A DNA stretch of 64,000 bases from Streptomyces resistomycificus. GTDB lineage: Bacteria > Actinomycetota > Actinomycetes > Streptomycetales > Streptomycetaceae. This document shows, piece after piece, positions 20,655 through 29,389 of the stretch (its first letter is position 1; every line of letters starts with the position of its first letter). The notes beneath the pieces are model-generated. The model saw nothing but the letters and a program-made list of their open reading frames with translations. It ran no database searches and was not told where the DNA came from. The position numbers were made by a program, and so were the translations under genes. The stretch is from the NCBI RefSeq assembly GCF_001514265.1, contig NZ_KQ948988.1:62001-126000 (forward strand), written 5' to 3'.

Positions 20655-21763
20655 CGGGTTTCCCACCACAACTGATCCTCCTCCTGGTCGTATACAGCGG
20701 ACACGGTGAGCTGGCCCGGCGATTCCACGAGCGTCTCCGGCGGGGCGTCGGCCACGACGCTCACCACCACGTCCTCGGGCGTCGTCACCACGGTCACCCG
20801 CGCTTGGGTGGCGGCGGCGGCCAGGACCAGCAGGGCCCCTTCCGCGAGTTCACCGCGGGCGGATGTCGGCAGGTCGGGCAGGTCGCCGTAGCTCAGCAGG
20901 GTCACGCGTACGCCCCGCCGCTCGGCGACATCGGCACAGGCCCGCAGTTCGTGCAGAAGGGGGTGCGGGGTGTCGTCCGTCTCCACGAACAGCCTCCGCA
21001 GACGTGCCGCCTCCACGGCGGCACGGTGGCGTACGACGGTGTCCCCCGGGTCCAGTTGACGCTCCGCCAGACCACGCAGCAGCGGTTCCACTCTGCTGCG
21101 CAGGTACTCGTACCGGCGTCGGCGCTCGGCGTGCACGGTCTCGTCGGCGGTCGCACGGGCGAGGCGCTCCGCCTGGCCCGCAGCGGTCTCGGTGGCCTCC
21201 CTCGCACCGTCGTTGAGCTGCCGTGCCAGGTAGGCGAAGGTCAACTGGACACCGGCGGTGGTGTGCGTCACGGCCAGCAGGCGGGAGAGCATGACCTGGT
21301 CCAGCGCGCCGTCGGCGACCAGGAAACCCACCGTGACAGCGGTGTTGGCGGCGAGCAGGACGACCAGCTCCCACAGCGGACGCTGCATCAGAAGCAGTAC
21401 GCCGAACCAGCCCACGGTGTTCCACGCCCAGCTCACCTCGCTGATCATGCCGCCCGCCGGGTACGTGGCGGTGGCGACGACGCCGGTGACCAGCGACGCC
21501 CCCGCGAGCCATCGTGCGATGGGTCCGCCGAGCGCGGAACGCAGCAGCAGGATCGACCCGACCGTCTGGATGACCGCGAGGGCCAGCCAGGAGCCCGCGG
21601 CGGCGGCCCGCGGCTCGTACTCCTGCCAGCCCCTGAGCATCAGCAGGGTGTCCAGACCCAGATGCCAGACGCCGACGATCACCACCAGCCCGATATTGAC
21701 GGCCATGGCGAAACGGGTGGCGATCATCCCGTTGGCCATGCCGGCGGCGCTCAGGGTTCCCAC
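20630..21763 (-). CDS. Sensor-kinase-like membrane protein with degenerate ATPase domain
   Basis: A 377-residue protein with about five membrane helices in residues 10-175, then a coiled linker rich in Arg and Glu and a C-terminal region (VTVVTTPEDVVVSVVADAPPE) that resembles a HATPase_c fold. I see neither a phospho-acceptor histidine nor the N, G1 and G2 boxes, so it probably cannot phosphorylate. The start GTG at 21763 overlaps the end of the true kinase gene; an ATG at 21739 is the alternative. It lies between the kinase and the response regulator, which suggests a modulator or partner of the kinase. Confidence 0.7.
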   Translation of the reverse strand: MGTLSAAGMANGMIATRFAMAVNIGLVVIVGVWHLGLDTLLMLRGWQEYEPRAAAAGSWLALAVIQTVGSILLLRSALGGPIARWLAGASLVTGVVATATYPAGGMISEVSWAWNTVGWFGVLLLMQRPLWELVVLLAANTAVTVGFLVADGALDQVMLSRLLAVTHTTAGVQLTFAYLARQLNDGAREATETAAGQAERLARATADETVHAERRRRYEYLRSRVEPLLRGLAERQLDPGDTVVRHRAAVEAARLRRLFVETDDTPHPLLHELRACADVAERRGVRVTLLSYGDLPDLPTSARGELAEGALLVLAAAATQARVTVVTTPEDVVVSVVADAPPETLVESPGQLTVSAVYDQEEDQLWWETRWPVRPAP

Positions 21764-22971
21764 CTCAGCACGACCCGGGTACCGGCGCCGGGGGACGAGT
21801 CCGCCAGGGCGCTGCCGCCCACGGCACGCATCCGGCCGCGGACCGACTCCCGCAGGCCGCGCCGGTGCGAGGGAACGGCCATGGGGTCGAACCCCCTTCC
21901 GCCGTCCCGGACTTCGACGGTGACGCCCTCCCCGGCACGCCGGGCCGAGACCCGGGCAGCGCGGGTGTTCGCGTGCCGGGCCACGTTGGTCAGGGCCTCG
22001 GCGACCCCTTGCGAGAGGGCCACCACGACTTCGTGGGGAAGGTCCAGCGGCGGTACGTCGAACTCCACGTCCAGCGACGGGAGTCCGAGGCGGTGTGTCA
22101 GTACGACGGTGCGCCGCAGCGCGACATCCAGCGGTGCCGGCTCGTGCGCCACATCGCGTGCCGCGCCGGGATGCGCCCGCAGGTCCTCGATGACGGCCAG
22201 ATCGGCCGCGGCCCGTTCCGGCAGCGCGGCGGAGTCACGGGTGATGCTGCCGGTGCCCACCATGGTGAGCGTGGCCAGCACGGTGTCGTGCAGCAGCCGC
22301 TGTTGGTCCAGTTCGTCGGAGCGGGCGGCGGACCTGGCCCGCGCCGACGCGCGTGCCGACGCCTCCTCGGACAGCGCGAGGTCCGCCCTGCGCGCTCCGT
22401 GTCGCAGCAGGCCCACGAGAGCGGCGGCGAGCAGCCCCTGGAGCACGATGATCACGGGGGCGTCCCGGATGCCGGGGGCGCCCACCGCGTAGGCCACCGC
22501 GATGGCGATCGCTGCCGATATCGCCAGGGGCTGCCGTAGACCAAACTGTGCGATGAAGATGCCGGTGCCGGCGACCACGTCGATCCATCCGCTGCCCGCG
22601 CTCGCTCCCAGGACCTCGGCCGGGGCGAGGTTGCCGTGCGCCAGACAGAGCGCCACAACGACGGCGGTGTCACCGGCGCAGAGCCAGGGACGAGGTTCCG
22701 GCCGGAACATCAGAACGGTGAACAGGCCGCTCCACACCAGCAGTCCGACGACCGCGACGGCCACCCACGCGGAGCGGGCGGGCGGTGCGAAACCGACCAC
22801 GGCGACCACGCTCGCCCCGACGGCGCTGACTGCTCTCAGGACAGCGGACAGGCGTGCGGACTTACGCCGAAGCTGGAGTTGGGCCGGCCCTTGCGCCGAC
22901 ACACTTCCTTCACCAAGGGAATTCCTGATTCCCCCAAGAGAAGTGAGGAAATCGCCCCCATCCCTCACCAT
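21751..22971 (-). CDS. Sensor histidine kinase (HisKA_3 / NarL-system type)
   Basis: A 406-residue membrane kinase. Five or six hydrophobic helices occupy residues about 40-195. The dimerisation helix carries the phospho-acceptor His in QQRLLHDTVLATLTMV. The ATPase has the N box EALTNVARHANTRA, the G1 box VRDGGRGFD and the G2-like RGLRESVRGRMRAVGG. This is the kinase type that pairs with LuxR/NarL regulators, here the regulator two genes downstream. The ATG at 22971 follows GGGGAAG. The signal is unknown; there is no extracellular domain of note, so it probably senses within the membrane. Confidence 0.9.
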   Translation of the reverse strand: MVRDGGDFLTSLGGIRNSLGEGSVSAQGPAQLQLRRKSARLSAVLRAVSAVGASVVAVVGFAPPARSAWVAVAVVGLLVWSGLFTVLMFRPEPRPWLCAGDTAVVVALCLAHGNLAPAEVLGASAGSGWIDVVAGTGIFIAQFGLRQPLAISAAIAIAVAYAVGAPGIRDAPVIIVLQGLLAAALVGLLRHGARRADLALSEEASARASARARSAARSDELDQQRLLHDTVLATLTMVGTGSITRDSAALPERAAADLAVIEDLRAHPGAARDVAHEPAPLDVALRRTVVLTHRLGLPSLDVEFDVPPLDLPHEVVVALSQGVAEALTNVARHANTRAARVSARRAGEGVTVEVRDGGRGFDPMAVPSHRRGLRESVRGRMRAVGGSALADSSPGAGTRVVLRWEP

Positions 22972-23374
22972 GCTTCCCCCGCACGTCGATAAGACTCGCT
23001 TCCCAGCTTAGATCAACACGAGCGGGACCGACAGGGGCATGTGCGACATCTCGTCGCTGTCGTCACGCGGCCATGGAGCCTGCCGCCGGGCAAAGACGCA
23101 GATGAGCACGGGGGTTGCGGCGCTGTCACGTGATCGCGTGACATGCCCTTTTTCGGTCCGCCACGTAATTTTTGGTCCAGGCCGCCCGAAAGCCAACAAA
23201 GCGAAAGGGTGCCGCGTAATCAGCCCGAAGAATTCGCGACCTGTCGGCAGAAGAGGACGACCGACCGCCCTTTCCCGGGCTCGGAATTCCGAAATCCGGT
23301 AGGTGCCGTACCGAAGATTTCCGTGGCTCATGGCCGCGGGGGCCCCACCCCAAAAGATCATCGAGGAGACACCC
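22972..23374. other. Divergent intergenic region, AT-richer than average
   Basis: About 400 bases between the sensor-kinase operon (minus) and the secreted-protein gene (plus). It has an AT-rich patch around 23150-23210. No gene, hairpin or known operator is evident. It must contain both promoters. Confidence 0.5.
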
Positions 23375-23848
23375 ATGAGGAAACTGCCCGGCGCCCTGAC
23401 GTCGACCCTGCTCACCGTCGGACTGGCCGCGAGCTTCACCCCGCTGCTGGCCTCGCCCGCCGCCGCTGCCAGCATGTACGACTGCACGTACCCGCAAGTG
23501 TGTGTGTACGAGGGCCCCTACGCCAGCCGCAACGTCAACGGCAGCTTCCAGAGCACCGCCTACCAGAACATGCCGACCGGGATACAGAACGATCCGGACG
23601 CGGTAGTCAACACCCGTAACGACGACTCCGTCTGGCTGATCGACACGAGGCCCTCCCCGGACGCGTACATCTGCATCCCGAAGAACCGTGCCGTCAACCT
23701 CGGCAACTACGACCACCCCATCCCGGAGCGCGGCACTTGGGCGAACGACGTCGACACCATCAAGATCTGGGGCGATCCCGACGACGGGCTGTGCAGCGGC
23801 GCCAACGATGTGCGACAGGGCCGCATCCCCGACGGCTGGCGTCCCTGA
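23375..23848 (+). CDS. Small secreted protein, peptidase-inhibitor-I36-like
   Basis: A 157-residue exported protein. The signal peptide is RKLPGALTSTLLTVGLAA followed by an ASPAAAAS cleavage region at about residue 33. The mature part starts MYDCTYPQVCVYEGPYASRN and has four cysteines that could form two disulfides (two at the start, one at ICIPKN, one at GLCSGA). Small Cys-paired Streptomyces exoproteins of the I36 inhibitor/beta-gamma-crystallin type look like this. The specific protease-inhibitor role is uncertain. The ATG at 23375 follows GAGGAG. Confidence 0.7.
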   Translation: MRKLPGALTSTLLTVGLAASFTPLLASPAAAASMYDCTYPQVCVYEGPYASRNVNGSFQSTAYQNMPTGIQNDPDAVVNTRNDDSVWLIDTRPSPDAYICIPKNRAVNLGNYDHPIPERGTWANDVDTIKIWGDPDDGLCSGANDVRQGRIPDGWRP

Positions 23849-23857
23849 CATACACGA

Positions 23858-23892
23858 GGCCGGCCCCGGGCGCTTCAAGCCCGGGGCCGGCC
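23858..23892 (+). terminator. Hairpin terminator after the small secreted protein
   Basis: A perfect 14-bp stem GGCCGGCCCCGGGC / GCCCGGGGCCGGCC with a 7-base loop, nine bases after the stop codon. Confidence 0.85.
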
Positions 23893-23914
23893 GTTCGCGT
23901 GGCCCGCCGGCCGG

Positions 23915-24502
23915 CTAGCCCACCGACACCGCACTCCAGGCCGCGCCCACCGCCGCGTACTCCGTGCCGCTCGCCCCAGCAGGCTGTCCGATGCGCGGAG
24001 TGCTGTTCTCCCGTCGTGTCGTCAGCTTGGCCACCTGCTTGGCACTGCGATGAGGCCAAGGAACGATGGCCAGCCGGTCGCCCGTGAGGAAGGGGCCGTG
24101 GCCGGAAAGGTGCTTGAGCAGGTTGACCTTGCTGACGACCGCATGCGGCCCCTGCGTCTCCCAGCGAGTGACTAGCGTCTCCAGATGACCGGTCTCGACG
24201 TCCTGCAGACGCCGGACGCCGACCTCATGCAGGTTTTGGAAGAGGCTGAGGAGCCGAGTGCACTGCGCCGGCGCCGAAGTGGGCTTCATCGGGCCGTGGG
24301 TGCGTCCAGTGCGGCGTCGCAGCCGCGAGTAGAGGAATTCCTTCGCGGTCTGCCGATGGAGCCCGGCTTCGAACCGGAGGAAATCGATGCGGCCGGACGC
24401 CGCGGTCCGAGGAAAGAATTCGCCCAGATCCCACACATCGTCGCCAAAGCGCGGGCCCGGCAGGCGTGATCCCTGGTCAGCCGCTTGGGCAGGACGTAGT
24501 CA
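23915..24502 (-). pseudogene. Truncated tyrosine-recombinase-like (integrase) remnant
   Basis: The minus strand reads RLPGPRFGDDVWDLGEFFPR, then SGRIDFLRFEAGLHRQTAKEF, LQDVETGHLETLVTRW, DRLAIVPWPHRSAKQVAK and ENSTPRI. This is the N-terminal third of a family of long Streptomyces integrase-like proteins (I recall about 700 residues). Similarity stops after STPRI (about 23995) and the frame closes at 23915. Upstream the frame closes at a TGA near 24502 without a start. Both ends are lost, so no recombinase activity is expected. Confidence 0.65.
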
Positions 24503-24706
24503 TCCGGTGCGGGGGTCGAGCTTTATCGCGCCCTGCCACCGCTGCCGGCGACGTGAGCCGCGGCAGGTCTTCCTGCGGTTGTGCCCCTGGCGCGGCACTG
24601 ATGCTGCCGCCGTGACGGCAGCGGCAACCACCCCGAGGACCGCGGCCCCTGTGCGTCAGCCGTTTACAAGTGAGCCGTACGGCGCTAACTTGCGGAACTG
24701 GTGGGG

Positions 24707-24720
24707 TGGGAGCGCTCCCA
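24707..24720. promoter_or_regulatory. CebR box (cellobiose-responsive operator)
   Basis: The palindrome TGGGAGCGCTCCCA is a perfect match to the known CebR consensus of Streptomyces. CebR is a LacI-type repressor released by cellobiose and cello-oligosaccharides. It lies 101 bases before the LPMO start, so cellulose-derived sugars should induce that gene. Confidence 0.9.
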
Positions 24721-24820
24721 CGCGATGGACCGGAACCCGCCCCGTGGCGACCGCCCCCACCCCCGCATCCGCACACACGCATCCACACGGCCCGTACCTC
24801 AAGGAACGGACTGATATGTC

Positions 24821-25924
24821 ATGATCATGACAAAGTCAAAAAGGAATGGGGAGTCCCCGGCCTCCCCGCGCCGATTAGTGCTCCCCACCCGTGCCAGAGC
24901 CCTCTTCCTCGTCCTGGTGGCCCTGTTCGCGACGATCCCGGCCGTCAGTCTGGTCGTGTCCGCCGGCGGTGAGGCCAAGGCCCACGGCACCCCGATGAAG
25001 CCCGGCAGCCGTACCTTCCTGTGCTGGCAGGACGGTCTGACCGACACCGGTGAGATCAAACCGGTGAACCCGGCCTGCAAGAACGCGCAACAGGTCAGTG
25101 GCACCACGCCGTTCTACAACTGGTTCTCGGTGCTGCGCTCGGACGGCGCCGGCCGCACCCGCGGCTTCGTGCCGGACGGCGAGCTGTGCAGCGGCGGCAA
25201 CACCAACTTCACCGGCTTCAACGCGGCCCGCTCCGACTGGCCGCTCACGCACCTCACCTCGGGCGCGACCGTCGACTTCTCGTACAACGCCTGGGCCGCG
25301 CACCCGGGTTGGTTCTACGTCTACGTCACCAAGGACGGCTTCGACCCGACCCGGACCCTCACCTGGGACGACATGGAGGCCCAGCCCTTCCTCAGCGTCG
25401 ACCACCCGGCCCTCAACGGCAGTCCGGGCACGGTCGAGGCCAACTACTCCTGGACCGGCAAACTCCCGTCGAACAAGTCGGGACGGCACATCATCTACAT
25501 GGTCTGGCAGCGCTCGGACAGCGCCGAGACCTTCTACTCCTGCTCCGACATCGTCTTCGACGGCGGCAACGGCGAGGTCACCGGCATCCACGACCCGGGC
25601 AACCCGTCCGAGCCGGTGCCGGGCACCTGCACGGCCACCCGCAGGACGACGGGGAGCTGGAACGGCGGCTACCAGTCCGAGGTGACCGTCACCAACTCCG
25701 GTGACGTGCCGATGCTGGGCTGGATGGTCGACTGGACGCTGCCGAGCGGCCAGAAGGTCGAGAGCCTGTGGAGCGGCAACGCGACGTACAACGGCCAGGC
25801 GGTGATGGTCCACAACGCCGGGTGGAACGGTTCGCTCGATCCGGGCAAGAGTACGACGTTCGGTTACGTCGTCTCCGGGTCCGGCGGTGACACGGCGACC
25901 ACACTTCCCTGCCGCGTCGGCTGA
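24821..25924 (+). CDS. Secreted AA10 lytic polysaccharide monooxygenase with CBM2
   Basis: A 367-residue copper-dependent enzyme that oxidatively cleaves crystalline polysaccharide. A twin-basic signal peptide with core ALFLVLVALFATIPAV is cut after AKA, exposing His55 (HGTPMKPGSR), the first copper ligand; the second is His161 in NAWAAHPGWFYV. The AA10 domain covers residues 55-258, then a short Pro-rich linker, then a family 2 carbohydrate-binding module from about 270 with its terminal Cys pair (GTC...LPC). The domain order resembles cellulose-active Streptomyces LPMOs such as CelS2, and the perfect CebR box agrees with cellulose as target. ATGs at 24821 and 24827 are both possible; AAGGAA precedes them. 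Confidence 0.93.
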   Translation: MIMTKSKRNGESPASPRRLVLPTRARALFLVLVALFATIPAVSLVVSAGGEAKAHGTPMKPGSRTFLCWQDGLTDTGEIKPVNPACKNAQQVSGTTPFYNWFSVLRSDGAGRTRGFVPDGELCSGGNTNFTGFNAARSDWPLTHLTSGATVDFSYNAWAAHPGWFYVYVTKDGFDPTRTLTWDDMEAQPFLSVDHPALNGSPGTVEANYSWTGKLPSNKSGRHIIYMVWQRSDSAETFYSCSDIVFDGGNGEVTGIHDPGNPSEPVPGTCTATRRTTGSWNGGYQSEVTVTNSGDVPMLGWMVDWTLPSGQKVESLWSGNATYNGQAVMVHNAGWNGSLDPGKSTTFGYVVSGSGGDTATTLPCRVG

Positions 25925-25959
25925 ACCCCCTGACGGACCACGGCTCCGCCTGCTCGGAG

Positions 25960-25990
25960 CGGACCCGGCGGCCAGGCGCCACCGGGTCCG
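25960..25990 (+). terminator. Probable terminator after the LPMO gene
   Basis: CGGACCCGG (25960-25968) pairs with CCGGGTCCG (25982-25990) around a 13-base loop, 36 bases downstream of the stop. Confidence 0.6.
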
Positions 25991-26188
25991 TGAGCCGACC
26001 GGAGGTGCGAGGCAGCGCGTCGCGCAGGAGTCCGGGGCTCGACGCAGGTCACCATCGTCTCACTCGACGCGGACCGGAGCCGGTCATCACCTGCGTCCTC
26101 GCGACGGCCCCGCTCACCGCGCCGAGGAGCGGCCGCGAACGTGACCCGGCCCGACGCATTCGACCCGGCGAGTTTGCCCCCCATCCGC

Positions 26189-27214
26189 TCACATCGGCTC
26201 CCGGCGACCGGCCGGGCGGCTCGTGGGGAGACCGAACAGCGAGGACAGCCACTCGAGTTGGCGTCGTACGTGGACGGCGTCGCCGCCCTCGTGGCCGTTG
26301 TACGGATAGGCGTGGATCTCCTTGCCGGGGGCCGCGCCGGTCAGTTCCCCGTAGCGGTTGAACGCGGCGTACGTCCCGCTCGGCGGGCACACCGTGTCGC
26401 GCAGGCCCACCCCGAAGTGGGCCGGCGCCTGCGCGCGCCGGGCGAAGGAGACGCCCTCCAGATACGACAGGGTGCGGTAGGCGGCCCGCTCGGCGCCCCG
26501 GTGCACGGACAGGTACGCGGTGATCTCGCCGTAGGGTGACGCGTCGGTGAGATCGAGGGCACGCCGGACACCGCACAGGAACGGGGCGGAGACCAGGACG
26601 GCCGCCAGGTCCGGCACCAACCCCGCGACCGCCAGGGCGAGTCCGCCGCCCTGGCTGTTGCCGACGGCGGCGGTCCGTTCCCGGTCCACGCCGGGCAGGG
26701 CGCGCACCGCGGCCACCGCGCGGACCGCGTCCGTGATCAGCCGGCGGTAGTGGTGGTCACGGGGTGCGAGCAGCCCCCGTACCGCCGGAGTCGGGCCGCC
26801 GCGGTCCGACACGTGCGGGTCCGGGGTGTCGCCTCCGCAGCCGTACTGGTCGCCCTGGCCCCGGTTGTCCATGAGCAGGTGCGCGTATCCGGCGTTCACC
26901 CAGGTCAGCCGTTCGTGCGGGAGGCCGCGTCCGCGACCGTACCCCGCGTACTCGACGACGGCCGGCAGCGGCTCGGACACCCCGGCCGGCCTGCTGTACC
27001 AGGCGCGCACCGGATCGCCGGCGAAGCCGCGGAAGGTCACGTCCCAACTCTCCACCAGACGCAGGCCGTTCGCGGCCGGCAGGGCCGACACCACCGGGTC
27101 GCTCTGCCCGGCCTCCTTCAGGGTGTTCTGCCAGAAGTCGTCGAAGTCGGCGGGCTCATCGAGGTGGGGTCGGTAGTGCTCGAGTTCCTTCAGGGGCAGG
27201 TCGAACGCGGGCAC
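26189..27214 (-). CDS. CE7 acetylxylan esterase / cephalosporin-C deacetylase family protein
   Basis: A 341-residue cytoplasmic alpha/beta hydrolase of the AXE1 family, removing acetyl groups from xylo-oligosaccharides and other substrates. The motifs RGQG (MDNRGQGDQ), the nucleophile Ser187 in GNSQGGG, the acid in GLRDTVCPPSG and the histidine in YNGHEGGD are all in family positions. There is no signal peptide, as usual for CE7. The start is GTG 27214 with GAGGTG upstream. It is divergent from the aldouronate-type transport operon and shares its regulatory region, which supports a role on imported acetylated xylo-oligosaccharides. Confidence 0.92.
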   Translation of the reverse strand: MPAFDLPLKELEHYRPHLDEPADFDDFWQNTLKEAGQSDPVVSALPAANGLRLVESWDVTFRGFAGDPVRAWYSRPAGVSEPLPAVVEYAGYGRGRGLPHERLTWVNAGYAHLLMDNRGQGDQYGCGGDTPDPHVSDRGGPTPAVRGLLAPRDHHYRRLITDAVRAVAAVRALPGVDRERTAAVGNSQGGGLALAVAGLVPDLAAVLVSAPFLCGVRRALDLTDASPYGEITAYLSVHRGAERAAYRTLSYLEGVSFARRAQAPAHFGVGLRDTVCPPSGTYAAFNRYGELTGAAPGKEIHAYPYNGHEGGDAVHVRRQLEWLSSLFGLPTSRPAGRREPM

Positions 27215-27385
27215 GGCGGCACCTCACAGGCTTCGACGGGGCGGCTCGGTCCGATCGTTGCGGTCGCCAGGCAGAAAGTTCCGATGCGTCCGCGCCGATC
27301 CCTCCATCTCTTCCACCTCCGGCCCATGGTGAACCCATCGCATCACCACCACCCCGCGACGCAACCTCCCCGTGCGCAGCCCCCA

Positions 27386-27414
27386 TTGACAGCGCTTTCT
27401 GGTGCCCCTAAGTT
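27386..27414 (+). promoter_or_regulatory. Consensus-like promoter for the LplB-type ABC operon
   Basis: TTGACA (27386-27391), a 17-base spacer and TAAGTT (27409-27414): a near-ideal vegetative promoter, 68 bases upstream of the permease start. Confidence 0.75.
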
Positions 27415-27438
27415 GCCGCGGAGTTACCGGTAAGAGCT

Positions 27439-27449
27439 CGAAAGTTTCG
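27439..27449. promoter_or_regulatory. CGAAAGTTTCG operator (xylan-regulon motif)
   Basis: A perfect 11-bp palindrome with a single central base, about 25 bases downstream of the -10 box, a position suited to repression. The motif CGAAAnTTTCG is known in front of Streptomyces xylanase and bxl genes, where a LacI-type regulator (BxlR) acts. The regulator gene is not in the window. Confidence 0.65.
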
Positions 27450-27481
27450 GTTCCGCGTCCCATGCCCCGGGAGGCCCGAGC

Positions 27482-28477
27482 ATGAGCACGTCCACCACGT
27501 CGGCCCCGTCGCCGGGCACCCAGGACCCGCCGTCGGACAGAGCCGCGCCCCGCCGCCGGACGCGGGCGCCCGTGCGCACCGGTTGGCGGCGGGCGTTGCG
27601 CCGGGACTGGCAGCTGTACTCGCTGGCGATCCTGCCGTTGCTGTTCTTCCTGGTCTTCCGCTACCTGCCGATGATGGGCAACGTGATCGCCTTCCGGCGC
27701 TTCGAGCCCGGAGGCTCGATCTTCGGCGGGGAGTGGGTGGGCCTGCGCTATGTCGAGATGTTCCTCAGCGATCCCACCTTCTGGCAGGTCTTCCGCAACA
27801 CCCTGTGGCTGGGCGGGCTGACCCTCGTCTTCTGCTTCCCGATCCCGATCGTGCTGGCGCTGCTGCTCAACGAGGTGCGCAGACGGTCGCTGAAGCGGTT
27901 CGTGCAGTCGGTGTCGTACCTCCCGCACTTCCTGTCGATCGTGATCGTCGCGGGCATCACCCTGCAGATGCTCGCCACGGACGGCCCGGTCAACCACGTC
28001 CTCGGCTGGTTCGGTCACGACCCGGTCCGGTTCATCCAGGAGCCGGAGTGGTTCCGCACCATCTACGTCGGCTCGGAGATCTGGCAGACCGCCGGATGGG
28101 GCACGATCCTGTACCTCGCCGCGCTCACCACCATCGACGAGGACCTGTACGAGGCCGCGCGCATCGACGGCGCGAACCGTTGGCAGCAGATCCGGCACGT
28201 CACCCTGCCCGGCATCCGGCCCACGATGATCACGCTGCTGATCCTCAACATCGGCACGTTCATGGCGGTCGGCTTCGAGAAGGTCCTGCTGCTGTACAAC
28301 CCCCTGACCTACCCGAAGGCCGACGTGATCTCCACGTACGTCTACCGGACCGGCGTCGAGTCCAACAGCTTCAGCTACGCCGCCGCCATCGGTCTGTTCG
28401 AGGCGATCATCGGCCTGGTCCTGATCACCTCCGCCAACCAGCTCTCGCGTCGCACAGTGGGGACCAGCCTGTGGTGA
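27482..28477 (+). CDS. ABC transporter permease, LplB type (aldouronate/oligosaccharide uptake)
   Basis: A 331-residue permease with an N-terminal Pro/Arg-rich cytoplasmic tail of about 40 residues, six membrane helices and the EAA loop EAARIDGANRWQQIRHVTLP that contacts the ATPase. The KRxWQLYxLxxLPL-type opening (RDWQLYSLAILPLLFFLVF) is characteristic of the LplB branch, which in Firmicutes and Paenibacillus imports aldouronates from glucuronoxylan. No ATPase gene is nearby; Streptomyces importers of this class usually share the ATPase MsiK. It overlaps the next permease gene. Confidence 0.9.
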   Translation: MSTSTTSAPSPGTQDPPSDRAAPRRRTRAPVRTGWRRALRRDWQLYSLAILPLLFFLVFRYLPMMGNVIAFRRFEPGGSIFGGEWVGLRYVEMFLSDPTFWQVFRNTLWLGGLTLVFCFPIPIVLALLLNEVRRRSLKRFVQSVSYLPHFLSIVIVAGITLQMLATDGPVNHVLGWFGHDPVRFIQEPEWFRTIYVGSEIWQTAGWGTILYLAALTTIDEDLYEAARIDGANRWQQIRHVTLPGIRPTMITLLILNIGTFMAVGFEKVLLLYNPLTYPKADVISTYVYRTGVESNSFSYAAAIGLFEAIIGLVLITSANQLSRRTVGTSLW

Positions 28478-29352
28478 GTGTCAACCGGCCCTCGCGGGGC
28501 TACCGCGTCTTCCAGGGCGTCAACGGGGTGATCCTCACCCTCGTCGTGGTCGTGACCCTGTACCCCTTCCTCAACATCGTCGCGCGGTCCTTCAGCGGCG
28601 AGCGGCAGATCCGGGCCGGTGAGGTCACGCTGTGGCCCAAGGGGTTCAACCTCACCACGTACAAGATCGTGTTCCAGGACTCGATGTTCTGGCGCAACTA
28701 CGGCAACACGGTGTTCTACACGGTCGTGGCGACCGCCGTCGCCATGGTCCTGACGACCTGTTACGCCTACGTCCTGTCCAAGAGGCACCTCAAGGGTCGC
28801 ACCGCACTCGTCGGGATCGCGGTGTTCACGATGTTCTTCACCGGCGGCCTGATCCCCCACTACGTCCTGATCACCAGCCTGGGGTTGAAGAACAGCGTCT
28901 GGGCGATCGCGTTGCCCAACGCGATCAGCGTCTTCAACCTGCTGGTGATGAAGGCGTTCTTCGAGAGCCTGCCGGCCGACCTGGAGGAGGCCGCCCAGAT
29001 CGACGGCCTGAGCACCTACGGCATACTGCTCAGGATCGTGCTGCCGCTGTCCAAGGCGGTCGTCGCCACGATGGTGCTCTTCTACTCCGTGTCCTTCTGG
29101 AACTCCTGGTTCAGCGCGTTTCTCTACATGGACCGGACGGACCTGATGCCGGTCACCGTCTATCTGCGCAACCTCATCCAGGGCGCCACCGGAGGCGGCA
29201 ACGCCGGCGCCGCCACCGAGCAGCTCAGCCAGGTCGGGGCCAACATCCAGGCGGTCACCATCGTGCTCACCGCGCTGCCGATCCTCTGCGTGTACCCGTT
29301 CGTCCAGCGCTTCTTCGTCTCGGGCGTGATGCTCGGCGCGGTCAAGGGCTGA
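28474..29352 (+). CDS. Carbohydrate ABC transporter permease, YtcP/LplC type
   Basis: A 292-residue permease with six helices and the loop EEAAQIDGLSTYGILLRIVLPLS. It is the second membrane subunit of the importer. The GTG at 28474 (or the GTG three bases earlier) overlaps the stop of the first permease, so they are coupled. The TMFFTGGLIPHYVLITSLGL segment is typical of the YtcP/LplC group. Confidence 0.9.
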   Translation: MSVNRPSRGYRVFQGVNGVILTLVVVVTLYPFLNIVARSFSGERQIRAGEVTLWPKGFNLTTYKIVFQDSMFWRNYGNTVFYTVVATAVAMVLTTCYAYVLSKRHLKGRTALVGIAVFTMFFTGGLIPHYVLITSLGLKNSVWAIALPNAISVFNLLVMKAFFESLPADLEEAAQIDGLSTYGILLRIVLPLSKAVVATMVLFYSVSFWNSWFSAFLYMDRTDLMPVTVYLRNLIQGATGGGNAGAATEQLSQVGANIQAVTIVLTALPILCVYPFVQRFFVSGVMLGAVKG

Positions 29353-29389
29353 CAGCACCTCAACTCACTTACGGAACAAGGGAGTATCC

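Noticed and set aside
25925..26188. Small open frames between LPMO and CE7 genes
   Set aside because: No starts with ribosome binding sites and no conserved pattern; the region holds a hairpin and otherwise looks non-coding.
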